DNA of 64,000 bases from Onthomorpha sp937906975 (GTDB lineage Bacteria; Bacteroidota; Bacteroidia; Bacteroidales; P3). Positions 50,230-59,209 of this stretch are shown here, piece by piece. Position 1 is the first letter of the stretch, and every line of letters begins with the position of its first letter. The stretch lies in assembly GCA_045614605.1 (NCBI GenBank), contig JAZLDH010000018.1:1-64000 (forward strand), given 5' to 3'. The notes beneath the pieces were generated by a model. That model was not told the origin of the DNA, did not search any database, and saw nothing but the letters and a program-made list of their open reading frames with translations. A program made the translations under genes and the position numbers.

Positions 50230-50343
50230 ATGTTGTTTATAGGATTGTATTATTTATGGGCCTTTGAGGGTAATAGATTTGTCTTATTAAACAGCTATTA
50301 CCCAAGTCTTAAATTGAAAAATAAGAGAGTTATATTTTTATAA
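50230..50343 (+). CDS. Small ORF (37 aa), possibly a leader peptide
   Basis: An ATG at 50230 opens 37 codons (MLFIGLYYLWAFEGNRF, then VLLNSYYPSLKLK) that end 14 nt before the barrel gene. The ATG lies at the place that corresponds to the clpS start in promoter copy B. The peptide is hydrophobic and aromatic. It could be translated or be chance in AT-rich DNA. Confidence 0.3.
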   Translation: MLFIGLYYLWAFEGNRFVLLNSYYPSLKLKNKRVIFL

Positions 50344-50357
50344 AAAATGTTTTGATT

Positions 50358-51032
50358 ATGAAAAAGACAATTTTATTGATAGCGTTATTGCTGATTTGCG
50401 TTTTTGGATTTGCGCAAAAATATTCTGATTTCAACAATTTTAGAGCGTGGAACATAAGTGTTGAAGGTGGAATAAATCCTTTTGTTTCTTTGAGTGAGAA
50501 TGTTGATAATATATCTCATAATCCCACTTACAATGCAGCTATTGGTTTTAATTATGAGTTTAATCGCAGTGGTAATTGGTCTTTTATTCTTGGTGGTAAT
50601 GTTGGATATGTTGGTTTATGGTCAATAGACTATACTCAATTGGATACACCAACACGAAATTTTGAGGAATATGATGTTCATCTACGAGTTCCAATGCTTG
50701 TAAGTTTCAAACAAAAGATTTCATCAAACTCTTATTTTGTTGCTAAGGTGGGTTGTGAATTAAGTTTTTTGACAAATAATAATACAACATCTTTAAATGG
50801 AAATGTTATAAATATTGATGCAAATCATTATACTAATTCTGGTAGTAAGTCTATGATGTCAGTAGGTATGATTTTCAATTGTAAGGCCTTTTTATTAGGT
50901 ACAGATATTGTGTATAGTCAAAATTTAGGCTTTTTGACAGAAGGTAGTGTTGCAATTCCTTTTGATAGTTATCGTTTTACAGATAAAGGAAGTTTTATTG
51001 GATTAAGGCTTTCGTTTACTCCAAAAAAATAA
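50358..51032 (+). CDS. Outer-membrane beta-barrel protein (PorT-family-like)
   Basis: A 224-residue protein with signal peptide (MKKTILLIALLLICVFGFAQ) and barrel strands, for example AWNISVEGGINPFVSLS, YNAAIGFNYEFNRSGNWSFILGGNVGYVGLW and the terminal FIGLRLSFTPKK. It belongs to the small OMP_b-brl type. The ATG at 50358 is used; the TTG 6 nt upstream is less likely. A 3' copy remnant precedes it at 50021-50104, so it once had a tandem paralog. Function unknown. Confidence 0.78.
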   Translation: MKKTILLIALLLICVFGFAQKYSDFNNFRAWNISVEGGINPFVSLSENVDNISHNPTYNAAIGFNYEFNRSGNWSFILGGNVGYVGLWSIDYTQLDTPTRNFEEYDVHLRVPMLVSFKQKISSNSYFVAKVGCELSFLTNNNTTSLNGNVINIDANHYTNSGSKSMMSVGMIFNCKAFLLGTDIVYSQNLGFLTEGSVAIPFDSYRFTDKGSFIGLRLSFTPKK

Positions 51033-51056
51033 GATTTTTATATAAGTGAATAATAT

Positions 51057-51102
51057 AAAAGCGGAAGAAACGTAATTTTTTATACGTTTTTTCCGTTTTT
51101 TT
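51057..51102 (+). terminator. Terminator, copy B
   Basis: CGGAAGAAACGTA (51062-51074) pairs with TACGTTTTTTCCG (51083-51095), one G-U pair, A-run before and T-run after. Confidence 0.85.
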
Positions 51103-51103
51103 C

Positions 51104-51135
51104 TTTGAATATACTAAAAAGTTTATCTAAATTTG
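51104..51135 (+). promoter_or_regulatory. Promoter, copy B (clpS operon)
   Basis: TTTG at 51104-51107, 20 nt, then TAAATTTG at 51128-51135, 40 nt before the clpS ATG. Confidence 0.65.
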
Positions 51136-51175
51136 CAAGTGTAAATAGTGAAATTATAGTAAAAATTTAAAGACT

Positions 51176-51454
51176 ATGGAAGACGTTTTAATACAAACCG
51201 AAGAGAAAAAAGCGCTTGCAGACGACAAGGAGGGAGGAAGTGAACTTATAGTCTTTAATGATGATGTTCACACCTTTGCATACGTTATTGATTGTTTGCA
51301 AACAATTTGTAAACTAACAAAAGAACAAGCAGTTACTTGCACAAATATCATTCATTACAAGGGTTTGTGTATTGTAAAGCATGGTTCGTATGATGTATTA
51401 AAGCAAATGTGCATTGAATTAGAGAAAAAAGGACTCAGTTGTGAGGTTAGATAA
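51176..51454 (+). CDS. clpS: ATP-dependent Clp protease adaptor ClpS
   Basis: A 92-residue adaptor. After a charged N-terminal tail of about 24 residues comes ELIVFNDDVHTFAYVIDCLQTICKLTKEQA, the ClpS core that carries the NDD motif for N-end-rule substrates, and the C-terminal Val-rich strand (GLCIVKHGSYDVLKQMCIELEKKGLSCEV). It delivers substrates to the Clp unfoldase. It starts a run with nfeD, floA and uvrA. Confidence 0.92.
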   Translation: MEDVLIQTEEKKALADDKEGGSELIVFNDDVHTFAYVIDCLQTICKLTKEQAVTCTNIIHYKGLCIVKHGSYDVLKQMCIELEKKGLSCEVR

Positions 51455-51475
51455 TAATATAAAAATAAAAAAGAT

Positions 51476-51940
51476 ATGAGTTTATTTGTAATTTTATTGA
51501 TTTTATTGGGAGGTTTAGCTCTTGTAGTGCTTGAACTTTTGGCAGTACCAGGAACAACTCTTGTTGGCTTGTGTGGTTGCGGACTTCTTATATATGGAAA
51601 CTATGAAGTCTTTACAAATTTTGGAGATTTGTGGGGATATACTTCCATTTTGATTTGTTCCGTAATATGTATAGGCCTTTTGATTTATTCTTTGCGTGCG
51701 AAAACTTGGAAACGCTTTTCTTTGAATGCCTCAATCGACTCAAAAGTAAATGTTGTTGATGAAAAAATTAAAGTAGGCGAAGAAGGAATTTCCGTAACAC
51801 GTTTAGCACCAGTGGGAATGGCTGAAATCAACGGAGAAAGAATAGAAGTATATACTTCAACCTCGTATATAGATGCAAATACTCCTTTGATTGTAGAGGC
51901 AGTTGAAGGAAACAGAGTTAGAGTTAATGTAAAAAAGTAA
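51476..51940 (+). CDS. NfeD family membrane protein
   Basis: A 154-residue protein with three hydrophobic segments (LFVILLILLGGLALVVLELLAVPG near the start, with the LLxVPGTTLVG turn, and two more near 30-75) and a soluble C-terminal OB-fold domain (VGEEGISVTRLAPVGMAEINGERIEVYT, then VEAVEGNRVRV). NfeD proteins act with flotillin-like proteins at membrane microdomains. It is 19 nt upstream of floA, as often seen. Confidence 0.92.
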   Translation: MSLFVILLILLGGLALVVLELLAVPGTTLVGLCGCGLLIYGNYEVFTNFGDLWGYTSILICSVICIGLLIYSLRAKTWKRFSLNASIDSKVNVVDEKIKVGEEGISVTRLAPVGMAEINGERIEVYTSTSYIDANTPLIVEAVEGNRVRVNVKK

Positions 51941-51959
51941 TAATTAAAAACTTAGTATT

Positions 51960-52940
51960 ATGAATTCAATTTTTTTTGGAACAATACTCGTAGTAGTATT
52001 TCTTATTGTGTTCCTTTATTTAGTTCCAATCAATCAATGGTTTCAATGTGTTTTGAATGGAGTAAAAATATCAATAGTTCAATTGGTATTTATGCGTTGG
52101 AGAAAAGTTCCACCTGCAATTATAGTAAACGCAATGATTAACTCAAAGAAAGCAGGCTTAGATTTGAGTGCCGATTTGTTAGAAGCACACTACTTAGCTG
52201 GCGGACATGTAAAGAGTGTTGTTAATGCGTTAATCTCAGCTGATAAAGCAAATATGTCTTTAGACTTTAAAACAGCTACAGCCATAGACTTAGCAGGTAG
52301 AGATGTGTTGGAGGCTGTTCAAATGTCGGTAAACCCAAAAGTTTTAGATACACCAGCCGTTACAGCCGTAGCAAGCAATGGTATTCAGTTGATAGTAAAG
52401 GCGAGAGTTACTGTTAGAGCAAACATTCGTCAATTAGTAGGAGGAGCAGGTGAAGAAACTGTTCTTGCAAGAGTTGGAGAAGGAATTGTAACTGCGATAG
52501 GCTCTGCAAAAAGTCATGCAGAAGTGTTGGAAAATCCAGATTCAATTTCTAAACTTGTGCTTTCAAAAGGCTTAGACACAGGAACAGCATTTGAAATCCT
52601 TTCAATAGATATAGCAGATATAGATGTAGGAAAAAATATCGGTGCTCAACTTCAAATGGATCAAGCATACGCTGATAAAAATATTGCACAAGCAAGAGCA
52701 GAAGAAAGACGTGCTATGGCGATTGCTGTTGAACAAGAAATGAAAGCTAAGGCTCAAGAAATGAGAGCAAAGGTTATTGAAGCAGAAGCAGAAGTTCCGT
52801 TAGCATTATCAGAAGCATTTAAGATGGGTAATCTTGGAATTATGGATTATTACAGAATGCAAAATATAAAAGCTGACACAGAAATGCGTGAAAGCATAGC
52901 AAAACCTGTATCTGTTTCAGAGACAAAAGAATCTAAATGA
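51960..52940 (+). CDS. floA: Flotillin-like protein FloA (UPF0365)
   Basis: A 326-residue membrane protein. One N-terminal membrane segment (SIFFGTILVVVFLIVFLYLVPI), then the PHB-type domain (AVTAVASNGIQLIVKARVTVRANIRQLVGGAGEETVLARVGEGIV near 135-180) and a coiled C-terminal part rich in Ala, Glu and Lys (QARAEERRAMAIAVEQEMKAKAQ). FloA organises membrane microdomains. It forms a functional pair with the upstream NfeD protein. Its end overlaps uvrA by 4 nt. Confidence 0.93.
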   Translation: MNSIFFGTILVVVFLIVFLYLVPINQWFQCVLNGVKISIVQLVFMRWRKVPPAIIVNAMINSKKAGLDLSADLLEAHYLAGGHVKSVVNALISADKANMSLDFKTATAIDLAGRDVLEAVQMSVNPKVLDTPAVTAVASNGIQLIVKARVTVRANIRQLVGGAGEETVLARVGEGIVTAIGSAKSHAEVLENPDSISKLVLSKGLDTGTAFEILSIDIADIDVGKNIGAQLQMDQAYADKNIAQARAEERRAMAIAVEQEMKAKAQEMRAKVIEAEAEVPLALSEAFKMGNLGIMDYYRMQNIKADTEMRESIAKPVSVSETKESK

Positions 52941-55699
52941 TTGTTGCAAAAGGGATAAAGGTAAATAATCTTAAAAATATAGATGTTAGCATACCAACTA
53001 ATAAGTTGGTGGTTATAACAGGCGTATCTGGAAGTGGGAAAACATCACTTGCTTTCGATACTCTGTTTGCAGAAGGTCAAAGACGCTATGTTGAAAGTCT
53101 TTCATCGTATGCAAGAGGATTTTTAGGAAGGATGAATAAGCCCGAAGTTGAAAAAATTTCGGGCTTATCGCCTGCTATTGCTGTGGAGCAAAGGGTTATG
53201 AATAGAAATCCACGCTCTACCGTAGGAACTACAACAGAGATTTACGAATATATTAAACTTCTTTTTGCAAGAATAGGACGTACTTATTCGCCTGTGTCAA
53301 ATCAGGAGGTGAAGCGTCATAGCGTACAAAATGTTGTAGATGAAGTTTTTGAAAATATTGAAAACAAAACTAAAATACTTATTGTATCTCCACTAAAACT
53401 TAACCCAAAAGAAAATATCAAAGAAAAATTAGAACTTTTAGTGCAGTTGGGTTATGTAAGAATACTAATAGATAATCAGATTAATAGAATTGAAGATGTT
53501 TTAGAAGAGGGTCAATTGGATTTTAAAGAGATAAATCTTTTAATTGACCGTTTGACAATAGATAAAGACAGTGAGGAAATTCAAATGCGTCTTTCCGATT
53601 CTGTACACACCGCTTTTAATGAATCAGATGGTTATTGTGATATAATAACTTCGGAAGGAAAAATCTACAATTATTCAAATCGTTTTGAAGCTGACGGAAT
53701 GAGTTTTGTTAAACCGTCTGCTAATTTTTTCTCCTTTAACAATCCTTACGGAGCTTGCCAAAAATGTTCGGGTTCTGGGCAGGTTGAAGGAATTTCTGAG
53801 GATTTGGTAATTACACGTCCCGATTTGTCGGTTTACGATGGCGTGGTTAATTGTTGGAAAGGGGAGATAATGAAGAAATTTCAAAAGGATTTTATCAATA
53901 AAGCTTTTGAAAAATTCCCTATTCATAAGCCTTATAATCAATTAACCGAGCAACAAAAAGATTTTCTTTGGAATGCGAAAGGAAAAGTTACGGGAATAAA
54001 TGAGTTTTTTGAAATAATTAGAGCTGAAAGCTATAAAATACAATATAGAGTCTTGTTGTCAAGATACACAGGACGCACAACTTGTCCTGATTGTAAGGGA
54101 ACAAGACTTAGAAAAGACGCTTCATACGTCAAAATAGCAGGAAAGTCAATAGTTGATTTGATGTTATTGCCTGTAGATGAGTTGTTAGAATTTTTTAATA
54201 CGCTAACCTTAAATGAATATGAAACAAAGGTTTCAAAGCGTCTTATTACAGAAATAAAAACACGCTTAAACTATCTTATAGAAGTAGGTTTGGGTTATTT
54301 AACATTAAATCGCCAAAGTTCAACCCTTTCGGGAGGAGAGAGTCAGCGTATTTCACTTGCAACTTCCTTAGGTAGCCCTTTGGTTGGTAGTATGTACATT
54401 TTAGATGAGCCGACAATCGGACTTCATTCTTGCGATACTCAAAGATTGATTAACGTTCTTTTGAAATTAAGAGACGTAGGTAATACTGTAATTGTGGTAG
54501 AACACGATGAGGAAGTAATAAAATCGGCAGATTATATCGTGGATATAGGACCGTTTGCAGGACAAAGAGGAGGGGAAGTCGTGTTTAGCGGTGCTTATGA
54601 GCAGATGTTGAAAAATGCCTCTACGCTTACTTCTCAGTTTATTAAGGGAGAGCGTTCTATTCCTTTACCTGAGACTAACAAACGTTGGAAAGAATATATC
54701 CAAATAGATAATGTAACAGAGAATAACTTAAAAGGAGTTAGTTTGAAACTGCCTTTGAAAGTCAAAACCGTGATTTGCGGAGTTTCTGGCTCTGGAAAAA
54801 CCACTCTTGTAAAGAAAGCGTTGTTGCCAAACATACAAGGCTATCTTGGTTTAACAATGGATTGTGTTCCGAAGTCATCTCCGATAGAGGGGTCTTTATC
54901 TTTACTTGAAGCTGTCGAAATGATAGACCAAAATCCTATAGGTCGTTCTTCTCGTTCTAATCCTGCAACATATCTTGGTGCGTTTGACGATATTAGAGCT
55001 TTGTTTGCAGAACAGACTCTTGCGAAAAAAAGAGGTTTAAAGCCAGGATATTTTTCTTTTAACACAGAAGGAGGACGCTGTGAGGAGTGTAAAGGAGAGG
55101 GAAGTGTTACAATCTCAATGCAATTTATGGCAGACATAGTTTTGGAGTGTGAACACTGCAAAGGAAAGCGTTATAAAGATGAGGCACTTGAGATAACCTA
55201 TCGCGAAAAGAGTATTTCTGATATTTTAGAAATGACAATAGAGGAAGCATTTGAGTTTTTCTCTGAGGATTCTAATAATTTGTGCAGACGAATTACGCAA
55301 AAAATAAATTCTTTGATAGAGGTAGGACTTGGATACTTAAAATTAGGACAAAGTTCAACAACACTATCGGGCGGAGAAGCACAAAGAATAAAATTAGCTT
55401 ATTTCTTATCAAAAGGAAGTAACGAAAAGAAAACAGTTTTCATCTTTGATGAGCCTTCAACAGGGTTACATTTTTATGATATTCTAAAACTTAATAAATG
55501 TTTTGATAAACTTGTGGAGTTAGGACACACAGTTGTAATCATAGAACACAATTTAGATATAATAAAAACAGCAGATTGGTTGATAGAACTTGGACCTGGT
55601 GGAGGAAAAAAAGGAGGGAATATCATCTTTGAAGGACAACCAAAATCCATTCTAAAAGAAGATACTCCCACTTCAAAATATCTAAAAGATAAGTTTTAG
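52937..55699 (+). CDS. uvrA: Excinuclease ABC subunit A
   Basis: A 920-residue ABC-type damage sensor. Two ATPase modules are visible: Walker A GVSGSGKTSLAFDTLFAEGQRRYVES near 29 and GVSGSGKTTLVKKALLP near 614, and the signatures TLSGGESQRISLA near 463 and TLSGGEAQRIKLAYFL near 813. The C-terminal zinc module is complete (CEECKGEG and CEHCKGKR near 715-745). In the first insertion only one of the two CxxC pairs is present (ACQKC near 274); the preceding pair found in E. coli is absent. It overlaps floA by 4 nt. A second uvrA-type paralog in the genome is likely, as in relatives. Confidence 0.93.
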   Translation: MIVAKGIKVNNLKNIDVSIPTNKLVVITGVSGSGKTSLAFDTLFAEGQRRYVESLSSYARGFLGRMNKPEVEKISGLSPAIAVEQRVMNRNPRSTVGTTTEIYEYIKLLFARIGRTYSPVSNQEVKRHSVQNVVDEVFENIENKTKILIVSPLKLNPKENIKEKLELLVQLGYVRILIDNQINRIEDVLEEGQLDFKEINLLIDRLTIDKDSEEIQMRLSDSVHTAFNESDGYCDIITSEGKIYNYSNRFEADGMSFVKPSANFFSFNNPYGACQKCSGSGQVEGISEDLVITRPDLSVYDGVVNCWKGEIMKKFQKDFINKAFEKFPIHKPYNQLTEQQKDFLWNAKGKVTGINEFFEIIRAESYKIQYRVLLSRYTGRTTCPDCKGTRLRKDASYVKIAGKSIVDLMLLPVDELLEFFNTLTLNEYETKVSKRLITEIKTRLNYLIEVGLGYLTLNRQSSTLSGGESQRISLATSLGSPLVGSMYILDEPTIGLHSCDTQRLINVLLKLRDVGNTVIVVEHDEEVIKSADYIVDIGPFAGQRGGEVVFSGAYEQMLKNASTLTSQFIKGERSIPLPETNKRWKEYIQIDNVTENNLKGVSLKLPLKVKTVICGVSGSGKTTLVKKALLPNIQGYLGLTMDCVPKSSPIEGSLSLLEAVEMIDQNPIGRSSRSNPATYLGAFDDIRALFAEQTLAKKRGLKPGYFSFNTEGGRCEECKGEGSVTISMQFMADIVLECEHCKGKRYKDEALEITYREKSISDILEMTIEEAFEFFSEDSNNLCRRITQKINSLIEVGLGYLKLGQSSTTLSGGEAQRIKLAYFLSKGSNEKKTVFIFDEPSTGLHFYDILKLNKCFDKLVELGHTVVIIEHNLDIIKTADWLIELGPGGGKKGGNIIFEGQPKSILKEDTPTSKYLKDKF

Positions 55700-55700
55700 T

Positions 55701-56537
55701 TTAGTATTTTTGTATATCGATTAATCTAACTCCATCTAACCAAACCGCAACACAACCTACGGCTTTGTTTTCTCCTTTTACCTTTATAGGTTGCAGAGTT
55801 GTAGTATCAACAATCTCAAAGTATTCTAAAGTAAATTCTTTTCTCATTTTAAATTCTCCTTCTACATAACCCTTAACCTGAGAAACAGATAAGGTTTTCA
55901 TTAAAGAAGCAGATTTTAAAAGAATTTCATGAATTTTAGGAGCGATTGCTCGTGCCTGAGGTGAAAGACGTACATTTCTTGAACTTGTAGCTAAACCATC
56001 TTCATCTCTATATATAGGACATTCCACAATTTCAATAGGAATGGAAAATTGTCTAACTAAATCTTTTACTATTGCTACTTGTTGGAAGTCTTTTTCTCCA
56101 AAATAAGCTTTATCAGCCTTAGACCAATTAAATAATTTATGAACAATAGTTGCAACTCCATTGAAATGTCCAGGGCGTTGTGGACCTTCTAAAACATTCT
56201 CTAAACTTCCAAAACTGTAAGTAAACTCTGGCTCTTCTGCATACACTTCTTCCGCACTTGGAGCAAAGACAACATCACAATTTATCTCTTCTAATAATTT
56301 TATATCACGCTCTAAGTCTCTTGGATATTTTTCTAAATCCTCTTTATTATTAAATTGAATAGGATTTACAAAAACACTACAAATTAAAACATCATTTTCT
56401 GCCTTTGCTCTTTTTGCTAAGGATAAGTGTCCTTGATGTAAAGCACCCATAGTAGGCAAAAGTCCAATAGATTTCTTTTCTTCTTTAAATTTATCTACAC
56501 AAGATAATAATTCGTCTATCTTATAACAAACTTGCAT
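55701..56537 (-). CDS. panC: Pantothenate synthetase
   Basis: A 278-residue enzyme that joins pantoate and beta-alanine with ATP. It has IGLLPTMGALHQGHLSL near residue 24 (HxGH motif), VFVNPIQFNNKEDLEKYPR near 56, FNGVATIVHKLFN near 143, YFGEKDFQQVAIVKDLV near 163, and the KMSKS-like EDGLATSSRNVRLS near 195. Length is normal. It follows the holin-like gene by 12 nt and converges with uvrA, leaving 1 nt between stops. Confidence 0.95.
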   Translation of the reverse strand: MQVCYKIDELLSCVDKFKEEKKSIGLLPTMGALHQGHLSLAKRAKAENDVLICSVFVNPIQFNNKEDLEKYPRDLERDIKLLEEINCDVVFAPSAEEVYAEEPEFTYSFGSLENVLEGPQRPGHFNGVATIVHKLFNWSKADKAYFGEKDFQQVAIVKDLVRQFSIPIEIVECPIYRDEDGLATSSRNVRLSPQARAIAPKIHEILLKSASLMKTLSVSQVKGYVEGEFKMRKEFTLEYFEIVDTTTLQPIKVKGENKAVGCVAVWLDGVRLIDIQKY

Positions 56538-56549
56538 AACGATTATATA

Positions 56550-57053
56550 TTATTTATTGTTTAATTCCTCCTCCTCATCTTCCAAAACTTCTTCGTAAGA
56601 TGTAAATTCTTCGTTTTCTTTTATTTGATTTTCATTTTGTGGTTTTAAATTAGTTTTCAATCTATGTATTTTGTTAGGTATTTCCAACAAGAAATTAATT
56701 ATAGTGATAACAATACTAAACCAAAAAGCGTCAGAAAAACTCTCAACCCTAAAATCAGCAACCAAACGTGAGGTTAAAAGAATGATAAATGCGTTGATGA
56801 AAAGTTGAAACAGTCCAAAACTCATCAAAATCAAAGGAGCGGACAAAAGTTTCAAAATAGGCTTCAAAAAAGAGTTAAGAAGACTAATTACAAGAGCAGA
56901 AATAATTGCAGTTGTGAAAGAATTGATTTGTACAAAGTCGAAAAGATAAGTAGTAATCAAGACAGAAATTGACATAATCAAAACCTTAATCCAAAATCTG
57001 CCTTTGACTGGAGAAGGGGAATCGTCATTCAAGTTAATTTTATATGCTTTCAT
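56550..57053 (-). CDS. Phage holin family-like 4-TM membrane protein
   Basis: A 167-residue protein with four hydrophobic segments between residues 20 and 125 (VLIMSISVLITTYLFDFVQI, TAIISALVISLLNSFLKPILKLLSAPLILMSFGLFQLFINAFIILL and WFSIVITIINFLLEIP). The NSFLKPILKLLSAPL motif is the hallmark of the Mycobacterial phage-holin superfamily IV, which is common in bacterial chromosomes outside phages. The C-terminal 40 residues are acidic. Start at 57053 is used; an earlier start at 57095 lies over the promoter. No phage genes are nearby. It leads an operon with panC. Confidence 0.85.
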   Translation of the reverse strand: MKAYKINLNDDSPSPVKGRFWIKVLIMSISVLITTYLFDFVQINSFTTAIISALVISLLNSFLKPILKLLSAPLILMSFGLFQLFINAFIILLTSRLVADFRVESFSDAFWFSIVITIINFLLEIPNKIHRLKTNLKPQNENQIKENEEFTSYEEVLEDEEEELNNK

Positions 57054-57072
57054 ATTTACTTTATTTGGATTG

Positions 57073-57080
57073 CAAATATA
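57073..57080 (-). promoter_or_regulatory. -7 box for the holin-like/panC operon
   Basis: TATATTTG on the minus strand, 20 nt before the ATG at 57053. Confidence 0.6.
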
Positions 57081-57127
57081 CAATCCTTTTTTCAAAGAAA
57101 AAAACTTAGTTTTTTGAAAAATGTTCG

Positions 57128-57135
57128 TACATTTG
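57128..57135 (+). promoter_or_regulatory. -7 box for fabG
   Basis: TACATTTG, 30 nt before the fabG ATG. Confidence 0.6.
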
Positions 57136-57164
57136 CAAAAAACTAAACAAAAAATAAAAATAAA

Positions 57165-57911
57165 ATGAGATTATTAGAAGAAAAAGTTGCCCTAATTACA
57201 GGAGCATCTCGCGGAATAGGAAAAGCAATAGCATTAGAATTTGCAAAACAAGGCTGTAATATAGCATTCACAGACGTAAGAGAAGACGAAAATATGAAGG
57301 CTTGCGAAGCTGAATTGATAGCATTAGGAGTTAAAGCAAAAGGATACGCTTCTAACGCAGCATCATTTGAAGACAGTGCATTACTTGTAGAAAACATAGT
57401 AAAAGAATTTGGAAGAATAGACGTACTTGTAAACAACGCAGGTATTACAAGAGATAACTTGCTTATGAGAATGACAGAGCAAGATTGGGATTTAGTAATA
57501 AATGTTAATCTAAAAAGTATATTTAACTTAACACACGCTTGCCAAAAGATAATGTTGAAACAAAGAAGTGGCTCAATCATAAACATGAGTAGCGTTGTAG
57601 GAGTTAGCGGTAATGCAGGACAAAGCAATTACTCAGCTTCAAAAGCAGGTATCATAGGATTTACAAAGAGTATTGCGAAAGAATTAGGCTCACGTAACAT
57701 AAGATGTAACGCAATCGCACCAGGCTTTATCATAACTGATATGACAGCACAACTTTCTGAAGAAGTAAGAAAAGGATGGGAAGAAAAAATTCCATTAAGA
57801 AGAGGAGGAAAACCAGAAGAAGTAGCAAAAGCATGCGTATTCTTAGCATCTGATTTAAGTTCATACGTATCAGGACAAGTAATTCACGTTTGCGGAGCAA
57901 TGAATTGTTAA
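57165..57911 (+). CDS. fabG: 3-oxoacyl-ACP reductase
   Basis: A 248-residue short-chain dehydrogenase. The NADPH motif TGASRGIGKAIA is at 12-23, NNAGITRDNLLMRM near 87, the active site Ser (INMSSVVGVSGNAGQSNYSASKAG, with catalytic Tyr-xxx-Lys near 152) and the C-terminal YVSGQVIHVCGAMNC (usually VxGQ). These match FabG, the reductase of fatty acid elongation. The last residues differ from the usual GGM ending but keep the length. A methionine gamma-lyase-like gene follows after 28 nt. Confidence 0.92.
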   Translation: MRLLEEKVALITGASRGIGKAIALEFAKQGCNIAFTDVREDENMKACEAELIALGVKAKGYASNAASFEDSALLVENIVKEFGRIDVLVNNAGITRDNLLMRMTEQDWDLVINVNLKSIFNLTHACQKIMLKQRSGSIINMSSVVGVSGNAGQSNYSASKAGIIGFTKSIAKELGSRNIRCNAIAPGFIITDMTAQLSEEVRKGWEEKIPLRRGGKPEEVAKACVFLASDLSSYVSGQVIHVCGAMNC

Positions 57912-57939
57912 GAAAAATAAATTAAAAACAAATACAGAT

Positions 57940-59142
57940 ATGCAAAAATTTGATCCAGCAACAGCAATCAGCGCTGTACAAAGTATTTCATCAGAAAGAG
58001 GAGTGAATCCTAATATAAACGATTCAGCAACCTTTACTTTCCCATACGGACAAACAATGACAGATACATTCCACGGAGAAACAGAAGGATATTACCTTTA
58101 CTCTCGTCACTGGAATCCATCAAACTTCTCATTATGTCAAGCACTTGCTGCAATGGAAGGCACAGAAGCTGCATGGGTAACAGGCTCTGGAATGGCTGCA
58201 ATCACATGTTCTTTAATGCACTTCTTAAAAGCAGGTGATCACTGCGTAGCATCTCAAACAGTTTACGGAGGAACATTCGCATTCTTAAAGAACTACATCA
58301 TAAAATACGGAGTAGAAGTTACTTTTGTGGACACAACAAACCTTGAAGAAGTAAAAGCAGCAATGCGTCCTAACACAAAAGTTGTTTACACTGAATTTAT
58401 GTCAAATCCTTTGTTAAGAATAGCAAACATTCCTGCATTAAAAGAAATAGCAGCAAACGGAGGAGCAAAATTATTAGTAGATAACACATTCACACCAATG
58501 ATATTCTCTCCATACAAATTAGGAGCAGACGTAGTAATCTACTCTATGACAAAATTTGTTAATGGAAAGAACGACTGTGTAGCAGGAGCAATCTGTGCAG
58601 ACGCAGCAACAATCAACGCAATGATAGATGTAAATGACGGAACAGCAATGTTATTAGGACCAGTCTTAGATTCATTCCGTTCAACATCAATCTTGAAAAA
58701 CCTATATACATTACATATCCGTATGCAACAACACTCTAAGAACGCTGCATACCTATCTAAGAGATTTAATGAAATAGGCATCAAAGCAAACTACCCTGGC
58801 AACGAAGACCACGTGGATCATGAATTGATGAAATCACAAATGAACGAAGGATATGGCTTTGGCGGTATGATAGCTATTGACCTTGGAACAGCAGAAAGAG
58901 CAAACAAATTCATGGAAGCAATGCAAAATAAAGGCGTTGGTTACTTGGCTGTATCATTAGGTTACTTCCGTACATTATTCTCATGCTCTGGAAAATCAAC
59001 TTCATCAGAAGTTCCAGAAGATGTACAAAAGAAAATGGGTATGAGCGAAGGATTAGTTCGTTACTCAGTAGGTTTGGATAACGATATGGAACATACATTC
59101 CAATTAATCCAAGAAGCATTAAAAGAAATCAACTTTATCTAA
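57940..59142 (+). CDS. PLP-dependent transsulfuration enzyme, methionine gamma-lyase type
   Basis: A 400-residue fold type I PLP enzyme of the Cys/Met metabolism family. It has the Tyr/Arg phosphate motif YLYSRHWNPS, then GMAAITCSLMHFLKAGDHC, NPLLRIANIP and the PLP lysine in YSMTKFVNGKNDCVAGAIC near residue 205. Members convert methionine to methanethiol, ammonia and 2-oxobutyrate, or cysteine to sulfide; which one is open. Codons are highly biased, as in strongly expressed genes. It follows fabG by 28 nt. Confidence 0.85.
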   Translation: MQKFDPATAISAVQSISSERGVNPNINDSATFTFPYGQTMTDTFHGETEGYYLYSRHWNPSNFSLCQALAAMEGTEAAWVTGSGMAAITCSLMHFLKAGDHCVASQTVYGGTFAFLKNYIIKYGVEVTFVDTTNLEEVKAAMRPNTKVVYTEFMSNPLLRIANIPALKEIAANGGAKLLVDNTFTPMIFSPYKLGADVVIYSMTKFVNGKNDCVAGAICADAATINAMIDVNDGTAMLLGPVLDSFRSTSILKNLYTLHIRMQQHSKNAAYLSKRFNEIGIKANYPGNEDHVDHELMKSQMNEGYGFGGMIAIDLGTAERANKFMEAMQNKGVGYLAVSLGYFRTLFSCSGKSTSSEVPEDVQKKMGMSEGLVRYSVGLDNDMEHTFQLIQEALKEINFI

Positions 59143-59163
59143 AATAAAGTAAAAATAAACTAA

Positions 59164-59209
59164 AAATAAGTCTAAGGAAAATTAAATTTTTTCTTAGACT
59201 TATTTTTTT
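59164..59209 (+). terminator. Terminator formed by array units after the PLP enzyme gene
   Basis: AAATAAGTCTAAG (59164-59176) pairs with CTTAGACTTATTT (59193-59205), with inner A/T pairing and a T-run. Confidence 0.75.

Noticed and set aside
56550..57053. Prophage marker (holin)
   Set aside because: The holin-like family is common in chromosomes, it shares an operon with panC, and no other phage gene is present.
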